From NCBI RefSeq assembly GCF_030848565.1, contig NZ_JAVDDV010000005.1:215531-279530 (forward strand): a stretch of 64,000 nucleotides of DNA, read 5' to 3'. The notes beneath the pieces are model-generated. The model was not told where the DNA came from. It worked only from the letters and a program-made list of their open reading frames with translations, and did no database searches. The translations under genes were made by a program, and so were the position numbers. This DNA is from Natronolimnohabitans sp. A-GB9 (GTDB taxonomy: Archaea > Halobacteriota > Halobacteria > Halobacteriales > Natrialbaceae). This document shows positions 53,401-60,691 of the stretch, in pieces. Position 1 is the stretch's first letter, and each line of letters begins with the position of its first letter.

Positions 53401-54177
53401 ATGATACCAGCCTCGGTGCCGTCAATCACGTTCGACGCCAGCGACCCCGCGACGACGGTTGCGATCGGACAGCTGTTTGCGTACCTCGCGATCGGGATCG
53501 CAGCGATCGTATTGTTGTACTATACGTTCGTCTACGTCCGTGACGTCCTCGCGGCCGACGTCACCGACGCACAGTGGTATCTCTTTCTCGGTATCGGTGC
53601 CGCGATCGTCTACGCCGTCGCCGGCGTCGGCACCCTGTTGCTCGAGCCCGACCCGCTCTCGCTGTTCGTCGAAGGCGCCGTGTTGTTTTTCATTCTCTTT
53701 CTAACCGTCGGAATCCGCGCGATGTACCACGCCGAACGGACCGGGAGTGACCGTTCGCGGCTGTTGCCTGCCTGGGCCGACTACGCGGTCATCGCGATCT
53801 TCGTCGCCGCGTGGTGGGGGACGTTCCTCGTCGACACCGACTGGACGCGACCGGTCGTCACGGTCGGCTGGATCCTCACCTCGGCGTGGGCGATCTTCTA
53901 CGGCGTCCAGACCGTCCGCGTCCACGAGGGAACGACGCTTGCTGCACTGACTCGTCACTTGTTGCCGGCGATCGTGGTCGTCGCCGGTATTGTCTGTGTC
54001 GATCTGGTGACGAGTTACGTCGACGGCTACGGGGCACTCGCCGACGCCGCCTGGATCGTCGGGACGACGCTGGTCGCCGCCTTCCTGTTCAACACCGCCG
54101 TCGCCATCCGCCAGCAGGGCGGCGAACTCGAGCGTCTCTACGACTGGACGACCTGGCGCGAGCAGTCTCTCGAGTAG
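53401..54177 (+). CDS. seven-helix membrane protein (haloarchaeal, unknown function)
   Basis: The 258-residue protein has seven predicted membrane segments: about 20-42, 57-78, 82-102, 124-142, 146-164, 180-200 and 213-236. Number and length recall microbial opsins, but the last helix (DAAWIVGTTLVAAFLFNTAVAI) has no lysine for retinal, and the helix C pattern does not match. So it is a membrane protein of unknown function. The start is fixed by the TATA box; the long frame upstream is antisense to the aminotransferase. Confidence 0.7.
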   Translation: MIPASVPSITFDASDPATTVAIGQLFAYLAIGIAAIVLLYYTFVYVRDVLAADVTDAQWYLFLGIGAAIVYAVAGVGTLLLEPDPLSLFVEGAVLFFILFLTVGIRAMYHAERTGSDRSRLLPAWADYAVIAIFVAAWWGTFLVDTDWTRPVVTVGWILTSAWAIFYGVQTVRVHEGTTLAALTRHLLPAIVVVAGIVCVDLVTSYVDGYGALADAAWIVGTTLVAAFLFNTAVAIRQQGGELERLYDWTTWREQSLE

Positions 54178-54327
54178 CGTCCCAGCCGCGAAGCGATCCC
54201 GATGGCGGTACCGATTCGAGCGCGAACGCCCGGGCTCACTCGAGACGAGCCGTCTCTCGACGCACGCGGCCACGCCCTGCGACGAGCGGACGTGAGCGAA
54301 CACGACGGGTGGTATGTTGACACACCG

Positions 54328-54337
54328 AATATTTACA
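54328..54337 (+). promoter_or_regulatory. TATA box for FKBP gene
   Basis: AATATTTACA, about 27 bases before the ATG at 54361. Confidence 0.5.
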
Positions 54338-54360
54338 GTTGGAGCGACAATAGGTGGCAC

Positions 54361-54885
54361 ATGGTCGAAACGGGTCAGATCGCCGTTGTCCACTACACGG
54401 CGCGGCTGGCAGACGACGGGACGGTCATGGATACGACCGACGTCGACACGGCACGGCGCGAGGGGATCTATCACGCCAATCGTGACTACAAACCGCTCGA
54501 GTTCCGGGTCGGCGACGACGACGTCGTGCCGGCACTCACCGACGCGGTGCGCGAACTCGAGGCAGCCGGCGACTCGACGACGGTTCTCGCGGATCCGGCG
54601 GAGGCGTTCGGCGAGCGATCGGCGTCGAAAGTCGAGACGTTCCCGCGGGACGTAATCGAGGAGCGTACAGACGGTTCGATCGAATCCGAGACGCTGGTGA
54701 CGACCGCCGACGGTCAGTCGGGCTGGATCACGGACGTCACCGACGACACCGTCGTCGTCGATTTCAACCACGAACTGGCGGGCAAACGACTCGAGATCGA
54801 CGTCGATCTCCTCGACGTTCACGGCAAGCCCGGCGAGGAGTCGGCGAGAAACTGGGAAAAGAAAGCCGGACGCCGCCGCGAGTAG
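54361..54885 (+). CDS. FKBP-type peptidyl-prolyl isomerase
   Basis: The 174-residue protein begins MVETGQIAVVHYTARLADDGTVMDTTDVDTARREGIY and continues with PLEFRVGDDDVVPALTDAVRELEAAG, the FKBP/SlyD pattern with a larger insert-in-flap after AFGERSASKVETFPRDVI and GWITDVTDDTVVVDFNHELAGK. It catalyses proline isomerisation or acts as a chaperone. The long frame upstream is not coding. Its end lies ten bases before a class D element that separates it from the convergent sulfite oxidase gene. Confidence 0.88.
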   Translation: MVETGQIAVVHYTARLADDGTVMDTTDVDTARREGIYHANRDYKPLEFRVGDDDVVPALTDAVRELEAAGDSTTVLADPAEAFGERSASKVETFPRDVIEERTDGSIESETLVTTADGQSGWITDVTDDTVVVDFNHELAGKRLEIDVDLLDVHGKPGEESARNWEKKAGRRRE

Positions 54886-54895
54886 CGTCCGAACG

Positions 54896-54983
54896 CTAGT
54901 ACCGTTCCACCCGTCGACTGCTGGGTCGAACCGACCCGCACGACATGGCTCGGCCCAGCATATCAGGCGTGGGCCGCCACTAG
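54896..54983. repeat. class D palindromic element D3 (88 bp)
   Basis: CTAGTACCGTTCCACCCG to CGTGGGCCGCCACTAG; it has the same length as D1 and D2. The inner CTGCTGGGTCGAACCGACC core is identical to D2 in the plus orientation although the outer ends are reversed relative to D2. The final CTAG holds the TAG stop of the minus-strand gene at 54980. It lies between convergent genes. Confidence 0.87.
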
Positions 54984-56431
54984 AGTTCGACGTCGACTTC
55001 TACGCGGTGTGGCCAGTAGGCGTTGTTTGCGTAGCCGCCGGCTTCCCACGGGAACGCGTCGTTCTCGATCGTCTCGAGTTCGTCGTCCTCGTGGGCGACC
55101 TCTCGAGGCTGTGTGCGACCGAGTTCGTCGGTCGCACGCGAGCAGATCACGTACTCGCCGTCTTCCTCGGGATTCCACAGATACCGGAACTGTTGCCACG
55201 AGCCGCTGTCGTCGACGCCGGACATCTCGGGTGTGAAGAGTTCGGCGTTCTCCCAGGTCTCGCCGCCATCGGTCGAGATCTCGACCACTTCGACGGCGTC
55301 GTCGCCGGCCCACGCGACGCCGACGATTTCGACCCGGCCGTCCGCTGCTCGCGGGGAGACGGTCGCATCCTCGCCCGGATAGCCGATTACGGACTTTACG
55401 AGCTGATCGTACGCGTACGCCAGCGGATGGGCATCTTCAGCGGCGAGGTCCATCTGCTCTCTCGTGTCGAACTCCTCGATTTCCTCGTGGTGTTCGGCGT
55501 CTCGGCCGCCGGTTTCCATCCGGTAGGAGTTTTGCTGCCAGTTGTAGTAGCGCTCCCACTCGTCGCCGTACATCATCATGTCCATGACCTCCAGTTCGGA
55601 GAGCCACTTGATGTTGTTACAGCCGTACCAGCCAGGAACGAGGAGTCGGACCGGATGGCCGTGTTCGATAGTCAGGTCCTGCCCGTTCATCTGGTAGGCG
55701 AGGAGACAGTCTTCCATCACCTTCTGCATCGGGATCGACCGGGCGAACACTTGATCGTCTTCGCTTGGGACGTCGTCGCCGGCGGCCATCAGCCACATCC
55801 CGTCGCTGGTGTCCGCGTCGTACTCCGCTAAGATCTCGCTGACCGGTGTCCCCGTCCAGATGGCGTTGCCGACCGCGCCGAACGCCCACGGGTTGCCGCC
55901 GACTTCGGGCTCGAAATACGAGCGCCCGTTTCCGGTACACTGCATCGTGTGAGCGACCGACTCGGTGGAATAGCTGTGTTTGATCTCCTCCATCGAGAGT
56001 TCGACTGTTTCGTCGCCGAGTCTGAGTTCGACCTCGTGGTCGTCCTCGTCGATATCCGGCGAGAGATAGCGGTTCCTGATGAAGTGTTCTTCTGCCGGCG
56101 TGATGTAGTTCATATACGTCTCCCGCTCGGCGGCTTCCCCGTTCTCCGGATCTGCGGAGTGTACCGTGAGTCCCGGATACGCGTCCTCCAAGTACTCCGT
56201 CGTCCCTCGCTCGAGTGCCTCGTCGTCGTCGTCACCGTCGTCGTCGCCGTTTTCGTCCGCGTCGGCCTCCCCGTCCTCGTCGGCTGAACAGCCCGCGAGG
56301 GCGACGCCGGCGACGGCACCCGCCGTCGCCATGAACCGTCGTCGCTTCAGGAATCGTTTCGTATCCGTCGTTGATCCGTTTTCGGTGCCCGATCCGTTCG
56401 CTCGCTCGTTCGGTGTATGTTCCGTAGACAT
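54980..56431 (-). CDS. sulfite oxidase-like molybdopterin oxidoreductase, Tat lipoprotein
   Basis: The 483-residue protein has a Tat signal with lipobox (KRRRFMATAGAVAGVALAGCS, Cys48) and an acidic linker. The oxidoreductase molybdopterin-binding domain carries the molybdenum ligand Cys165 in MQCTGNGRS, GTPVSEIL and VPGWYGCNNIKWLSELEVMD. A C-terminal Mo-co dimerisation Ig-like domain (about 350-480) follows: GVAWAGDDAVEVVEISTDGGETWENA. It is thus a membrane-anchored sulfite oxidase/SorA-like enzyme outside the cell. The halocyanin gene directly upstream on the same strand, five bases away, may encode its electron acceptor. Its TAG stop is inside D3. Confidence 0.88.
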   Translation of the reverse strand: MSTEHTPNERANGSGTENGSTTDTKRFLKRRRFMATAGAVAGVALAGCSADEDGEADADENGDDDGDDDDEALERGTTEYLEDAYPGLTVHSADPENGEAAERETYMNYITPAEEHFIRNRYLSPDIDEDDHEVELRLGDETVELSMEEIKHSYSTESVAHTMQCTGNGRSYFEPEVGGNPWAFGAVGNAIWTGTPVSEILAEYDADTSDGMWLMAAGDDVPSEDDQVFARSIPMQKVMEDCLLAYQMNGQDLTIEHGHPVRLLVPGWYGCNNIKWLSELEVMDMMMYGDEWERYYNWQQNSYRMETGGRDAEHHEEIEEFDTREQMDLAAEDAHPLAYAYDQLVKSVIGYPGEDATVSPRAADGRVEIVGVAWAGDDAVEVVEISTDGGETWENAELFTPEMSGVDDSGSWQQFRYLWNPEEDGEYVICSRATDELGRTQPREVAHEDDELETIENDAFPWEAGGYANNAYWPHRVEVDVEL

Positions 56432-56436
56432 GAGCG

Positions 56437-56871
56437 TTATTCCTCGACGATAATCGTGCCGATCATACTCCCGTCGTGTGGTTCACAAACGTACACGTAC
56501 TCACCCGGCGTCTCGAACGTGTGTTCGAACTCGGTCCCCTCCTCGTCTAGTGAAGAGTGGCTGTCTCCCTCGTAGGAGGCAAACGGTTCCGCGTCGTCCG
56601 GGTTTTCGTTCTGGTCCGACGCGTCCGGGTGTGACGTGACGTTGTGGCCCGGTGCATCGAAGTACCAGGTTACGGTTTCGCCGACCGAAATCGTCAACTC
56701 CTCCGGCTCGAATCGCCAGTCTCCGTCCGGTGCGACGATGACCCGATTCTCGTCGTTGTCGTCACCGCCGTTCTCTTCGCCGTCGTCTTCCGTTTCGTCC
56801 CCGCTACACCCTGCGAGTGTGGCAACACCGATCGCGGTGGTACCCGCTAAAAACCGTCTGCGACCGAACAT
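56437..56871 (-). CDS. halocyanin-like blue copper protein
   Basis: The 144-residue protein starts at the ATG at 56871 (MFGRRRFLAGTTAIGVATLAGCSGD), with a Tat signal and lipobox Cys22. The type 1 copper ligands are visible: His76 in GHNVTSH, Cys129, His132 and Met136 in YVCEPHDGSM. It is a lipid-anchored electron carrier on the outside of the cell. It is the first gene of a unit with the sulfite oxidase-like gene (five-base gap). Confidence 0.92.
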   Translation of the reverse strand: MFGRRRFLAGTTAIGVATLAGCSGDETEDDGEENGGDDNDENRVIVAPDGDWRFEPEELTISVGETVTWYFDAPGHNVTSHPDASDQNENPDDAEPFASYEGDSHSSLDEEGTEFEHTFETPGEYVYVCEPHDGSMIGTIIVEE

Positions 56872-57152
56872 GTGTGACACGATACCACATACCCTTACCT
56901 TGCATTCGAAGATCAAACCACAGATAGCGGCAACAAAATCTTGTAGATAAGCGATTTCGTTCGATATTCTCTCTTATGTAACTTATTCTGGTTATGGATC
57001 TCCGAAGTAGTGGATAATTTTACCTGAAGCTATGACACTCGATATGCGAGACTGATCTCGAGTGGGAGCGTTTGGGTATCGTCCTCGAGACGAGAACTCG
57101 TACAGACGACTACCCGTTTGTGGGCCTCCGAAAAAAGAGTACGCGGCCCGTC
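56872..57152. other. AT-richer upstream region of the halocyanin operon
   Basis: The 281 bases have no gene. They contain AT-rich runs (CAACAAAATCTTGTAGATAAG near 56930, TATTCTCTCTTATGTAACTTATTC near 56966) that could hold the promoter and upstream regulatory sites for the minus-strand operon. No repeated operator sequence is visible to me. Confidence 0.4.
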
Positions 57153-57238
57153 TCATACGGGTTACTGTACGTCATTGCCGGCGTAACCGCGACCCGGGCT
57201 GGGGTTGCGCCGGTACATCGTTACAGCAACCCGTATCA
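57153..57238. repeat. class A palindromic element capping the PRC-barrel gene
   Basis: TCATACGG to CCGTATCA, 86 bp, inner stem GGCGTAACCGC and GGGTTGCGCC around CCCGGGC. The core (TTGCCGGCGTAACCGCGACC) is identical to those at 15412 and 17452. Its final TCA is the complement of the TGA stop of the minus-strand gene. Confidence 0.87.
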
Positions 57239-57475
57239 GAGGTCGCCGCGCAACCTGATCTCGTCGCCGACCGACTCGAGCATGTCCTCCGTGACGACGT
57301 AGTCCTCCTCCTCGTCGCCTTCGACGCCCAGCGACGCCAAGAGCTGTTCGGCGATCGAGGGGTTGGGGTCGACGTAGGCGCGTCGATCCTCGACTTTCGC
57401 GACGATTCCGAGTTCCTTCCCTTCTGCGTCGACGACCGTCTTGCCGACCTCGTCGTCGGTTAGTGGTGCCGTCAT
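57236..57475 (-). CDS. PRC-barrel domain protein
   Basis: The 79-residue protein (ATG at 57475, MTAPLTDDEVGKTVVDAEGKELGIVAKVEDRRAYVDPNP) is a PRC-barrel, with the G-K-x-V-V-D-A-x-G-x-x-L-G pattern. In archaea such small PRC proteins occur near RNA processing or cell division genes; CdpB proteins in haloarchaea are PRC-barrel partners of SepF, and a role beside the SepF encoded in this window is possible but not shown. The stop codon comes from the class A element. Confidence 0.75.
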   Translation of the reverse strand: MTAPLTDDEVGKTVVDAEGKELGIVAKVEDRRAYVDPNPSIAEQLLASLGVEGDEEEDYVVTEDMLESVGDEIRLRGDL

Positions 57476-57551
57476 AGTCGGTGGTATCACGACGACCGTG
57501 ATACCGTTCCGGCCGTCCTGTGCCGGCCAACGTCCGGCCGACGGCACCCTC

Positions 57552-57633
57552 TCATACGGTCTCCTGTCGTCACTGACCGCCAATTGCCGACGGCCTGGCG
57601 ATCGGCGGGACATCGGGACAGCAGTTCGTATCA
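57552..57633. repeat. class A palindromic element (variant core)
   Basis: TCATACGGTCTCCTGTCG to CAGTTCGTATCA, 82 bp, but the inner stem is CCGCCAATTGCC/GGCGATCGGCGG rather than GGCGTAACC. Outer ends match the other class A elements. It lies between divergent genes. Confidence 0.78.
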
Positions 57634-57711
57634 CCCCCTCGACTGCGGACCCGACCCCGGACTATATGGTATCTGCCACCGACGGTACGGGTGGAGGTTC
57701 AGTTCTCATCC

Positions 57712-57861
57712 ATGCCACATACCATCGAGATCAGCGACGACATGAGGGAACGACTCGACAACCACTGCGAGGAGGGCGAATCCTACGAGGAGTTCCTCGA
57801 GGAACTGCTTACGATCTACGAGACCGAGGGAGCGTTCTTACAAGAAGGCTACTCGGAGTGA
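57712..57861 (+). CDS. small acidic protein (49 aa), DUF7557/antitoxin-like
   Basis: The 49-residue protein MPHTIEISDDMRERLDNHCE... ends in ETEGAFLQEGYSE. The opening reads like the short ribbon/helix proteins (VapB or DUF7557 type) with a beta strand followed by two helices. No toxin gene is adjacent. It precedes the TIM-like gene by nine bases on the same strand, so they are probably one transcript. A TATA-like CTATATGG lies at 57662. Confidence 0.6.
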   Translation: MPHTIEISDDMRERLDNHCEEGESYEEFLEELLTIYETEGAFLQEGYSE

Positions 57862-57870
57862 CCGCCAGCG

Positions 57871-58557
57871 ATGGCACTCGAGTACCCCTTTTTTCTGATC
57901 AACTTCAAGACGGCCGCCGAGACGGTCGGTGAGGACGGGCTGGCGTTCGCACAGACGATCGAACGCGTCGGTGCGGCCACCGGAACGCGCTTTGCCATCG
58001 CCCCACAGCCGACCGACGTCCGTCTCGTCGCCGACCGGACCGACCTGCCGGTCGTCGCCCAGTCGGCACGACACGGCGAGGACGCCGCGCTCGGAACGCC
58101 GACCCTCGAGGCTGTCGCCGCCGCTGGTGCAGACGCTGTCTTCGTCAACCACCCACAAAACGAGGCCACGTTCGGCGACGTCCCACGGCTGATCGATCGC
58201 TGTCGCGAGTGTAGTCTCGAATCGATCGTCTGCGTGAACAGCCGCGAACAGGGACGGGCCGCGCTGGCGTACGATCCCGACTGTCTCCTGTTCGAACGCC
58301 CCGACGACATCGCCAGCGAGGAGGGGTTGATCCGAACCCATCCCGACCGACTCGAGGCGTTCGTCGAGATGGTCGAACGCGAGGGGTCGCGAACACGGGT
58401 GTTCGTCGGCGGCGGCGTTCGAACCGCCGACGACGTCGAGCGGGCGTTCGACTGTGGGGTCGACGCGACGGGCGCGGCCTCGGCGGCGCTTGCGGCCGAC
58501 GATCTCGAGGCGTGGCTGCGGTCGATCGCAGACGCTGTCCCGGATAAACTGGAGTAG
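57871..58557 (+). CDS. triosephosphate isomerase paralogue
   Basis: The 228-residue protein has the archaeal TIM framework: Asn11 and Lys13 in INFKT, APQPTDVRLV, His94 in VNHPQN, SIVCVNS and a Glu142 in LLFERPDD, with phosphate-binding GGG at 180-182. The catalytic N-K-H-E set is kept. However, the strand 6 to loop 6 region (archaeal EPPELIGTG) is changed to ERPDDIASE, and AQHVD-type residues are changed to AQSARHGE. It may be an isomerase of another phosphosugar or an altered TIM. Confidence 0.7.
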   Translation: MALEYPFFLINFKTAAETVGEDGLAFAQTIERVGAATGTRFAIAPQPTDVRLVADRTDLPVVAQSARHGEDAALGTPTLEAVAAAGADAVFVNHPQNEATFGDVPRLIDRCRECSLESIVCVNSREQGRAALAYDPDCLLFERPDDIASEEGLIRTHPDRLEAFVEMVEREGSRTRVFVGGGVRTADDVERAFDCGVDATGAASAALAADDLEAWLRSIADAVPDKLE

Positions 58558-58576
58558 ACGACGGCGAGAGACGAAC

Positions 58577-59926
58577 TCAGTCGTGTCTCGCCGGTTCGTG
58601 TTCCCGCCCGTGTTCCTGTTTCTCCTGGAGGTGCTCTATCGCGTGGAGTTCGACGACGGGGATGACTTTGGCGATACTGAGGAAGAACAACACCACCATG
58701 CCGATCGTCCCGAGGATCGACGCGAACTCGATGAGACTCGGGAAGTACTCACCGGGGGTTGCGCCGTAGACGTCCATCGTCGGGTACATAAAGCCCTCGA
58801 CGACGAAGAGGATCTTCTCGAGCAGCGTCGCAGTGAGGACGGCGACGCCGCAGGCGACGGCTCGCATCCTCGTAAACAGCGCCGGACGGATCGTCTGAGC
58901 GAAGATGTAAGCCAACACGATGCCGACGAGTCCCATCGAGAGGATGTAGATCGGATGGGTCAGCGTCGCGATCGTGATCTGAGTCGCGTCGATCGGGGCG
59001 GCGAAGGTGCCGGTAGTCATCTGCTGGAGCTGCAGCCAGAGGAACAGCAGGCTGAAGAAGCCAAGCCAAAGCGTGAGTCCGCGGAAGATGTCGTCCGTGA
59101 TGATGTGATCCCAGTCGTACGCCCAGCGGAAGGCATACGAGAGGAGGATCACACCGCTGATCGCCGACGTGAGTGCGATGGTAAGGAACTGCGGTCCCTG
59201 CACGGCGCCGAACCAGCCAGGCATGGTCGGGATCACGGCGAACAGCCACGGAATGACACCGCCGTGGAGCAACAGCGGCGCCATGATGATGATCGCCAGC
59301 GCGAGCCACCAGACCATCCGCTGGACGATCTGGTCTTCCTTCTCGGTGTAGCCGATCGTCATCAGTTTGTAAAGCGGTTCGAATCGGTCGGGGAGTTGGT
59401 CGCGCAGTCGGGTGACGTCGTATCGGATCGTCAGTGCGAGGTAGGTCGCCGTCAGCACGAAGTAGGCCGTGATGACGGTCACGTCCCACACCAGCGGTGA
59501 ATTGTGGACCGTGATGTGGTAGTGGCCGAGGACGCTCGTGACCATCCGATCGGGACGACCCATGTGAACGATCACGTAGAAGCCGGCCGCGGAGAGACCG
59601 GCGAGCGTCAGCAACTCGGCCAGTCGAGCGACTGGCATGTACCGTTCCATGCCGAGCAGTCGAACCGCCGCGGAGAGGATGATCCCGCCGTGAGCGATTC
59701 CGACCCACCAGATGAACGCACCGATGTACAGTCCCCAGGTCACGCCGCCGCCGGTCCCCCAGTCCGAGAGGCCGGTCACAACCATCCCCTGGTAGAGCTG
59801 GTAGAGCCAACCGACCAGGAAGAGGGCGAACGCGAGCCCCGCAACGCCGGTCAGGATGAAGTATTTCGACGACGTGTTCTGTATCGGCCGCAGGATGTCG
59901 GCCTTTCGTGGCGTTTTCGTACTCAT
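58577..59926 (-). CDS. NrfD/PsrC-family membrane subunit
   Basis: The 449-residue protein has ten predicted membrane segments. It carries the NrfD pattern, with WGLYIGAFIWWVGIAHGGIILSAAVRLLGMERYMPVARLAELLTLAGLSAAGFYVIVHMGRPDR near the N-terminus. NrfD-type subunits conduct quinol oxidation or reduction for complexes with molybdopterin and FeS subunits, or for alternative complex III. No such partner is encoded next to it, so it is either an orphan or works with a complex elsewhere. It is convergent with the TIM paralogue (19 bases between stops). Confidence 0.83.
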   Translation of the reverse strand: MSTKTPRKADILRPIQNTSSKYFILTGVAGLAFALFLVGWLYQLYQGMVVTGLSDWGTGGGVTWGLYIGAFIWWVGIAHGGIILSAAVRLLGMERYMPVARLAELLTLAGLSAAGFYVIVHMGRPDRMVTSVLGHYHITVHNSPLVWDVTVITAYFVLTATYLALTIRYDVTRLRDQLPDRFEPLYKLMTIGYTEKEDQIVQRMVWWLALAIIIMAPLLLHGGVIPWLFAVIPTMPGWFGAVQGPQFLTIALTSAISGVILLSYAFRWAYDWDHIITDDIFRGLTLWLGFFSLLFLWLQLQQMTTGTFAAPIDATQITIATLTHPIYILSMGLVGIVLAYIFAQTIRPALFTRMRAVACGVAVLTATLLEKILFVVEGFMYPTMDVYGATPGEYFPSLIEFASILGTIGMVVLFFLSIAKVIPVVELHAIEHLQEKQEHGREHEPARHD

Positions 59927-60118
59927 CGTGTCAGGGCTTCACAAGGGTATTCCGGCGACGTGCATTAGTCCATCCGTTGGCCTTGCAAGCACGACGGCTC
60001 AGTTCCCCAACGGACGGTGGTTTACACCGGGCGTTCTCGGGTATTTCAGTTCTCGTCCGCCGTATATTGACATTTGGTAACACACCACACTAAAGTGTTC
60101 GCTCCGCGAACTGTCGAT

Positions 60119-60535
60119 ATGGAACTCCTGGTCGGTCTCGACGAATCGGCACCCAGCTGGGCGGCCCTCGAGTACGCACTCACGGAACATCCCGAGGCCG
60201 ACATCGTCGTCGTCCACGTCGTCGATCCGAGCGAGAGCGGTTACGGCGAGGCTGCACATCTCGGCAGTGAGACGATCCGTGATCGGCGCCGCAAGCGCGC
60301 GACCGAACTGTTCGAACGGGCTCGTCGACGTGGAGCAGAACACGACGTCGAGATCGGGACGGAACTACTGACCGGACAGCCCGCGGCCGCCGTCGTCGAG
60401 TACGCAAGCGAACGCGACGTCGATCGGGTCGTCGTCGGCAGCCACGGCCGATCAGGCGTCTCGCGGGTCCTACTCGGCAGCGTGGCCGAGCGGATCGCCC
60501 GTCGGTCGCCGGTGCCAGTGACGATCGTCCGGTAA
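60119..60535 (+). CDS. universal stress protein
   Basis: The 138-residue protein begins MELLVGLDESAPSWAALEYALTEHPEADIVVVHVVD and ends with VVVGSHGRSGVSRVLLGSVAERIARRSPVPVTIVR, the ATP-binding loop. It is preceded by TTGACATTTGG and TATATTGAC AT-rich sequence. Divergent from the NrfD gene. Confidence 0.9.
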   Translation: MELLVGLDESAPSWAALEYALTEHPEADIVVVHVVDPSESGYGEAAHLGSETIRDRRRKRATELFERARRRGAEHDVEIGTELLTGQPAAAVVEYASERDVDRVVVGSHGRSGVSRVLLGSVAERIARRSPVPVTIVR

Positions 60536-60608
60536 CACCGAGGAGCGGCAAGCGTTTCGACTCGAGAAAGCCGTCGCTCACCGTTCGGTTCTATAACTCT
60601 CTGCTGAC

Positions 60609-60625
60609 ATATAATATATAATATT
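60609..60625 (+). promoter_or_regulatory. AT-rich promoter of the geranylgeranyl reductase gene
   Basis: ATATAATATATAATATT lies about 70 bases before the proposed ATG at 60692 and 45 before the ATG at 60665. The mRNA thus has a leader. Confidence 0.5.
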
Positions 60626-60691
60626 TGTTCGAAAGTAGAGACTCAACCGCGACTGAACAAACTAATGAGGCTCCGAAACAGTTTCGACGGT

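Noticed and set aside
53401..54177. A possible microbial rhodopsin because of seven membrane helices and size.
   Set aside because: The last helix lacks the retinal-binding lysine and the helix C proton-acceptor pattern is absent.
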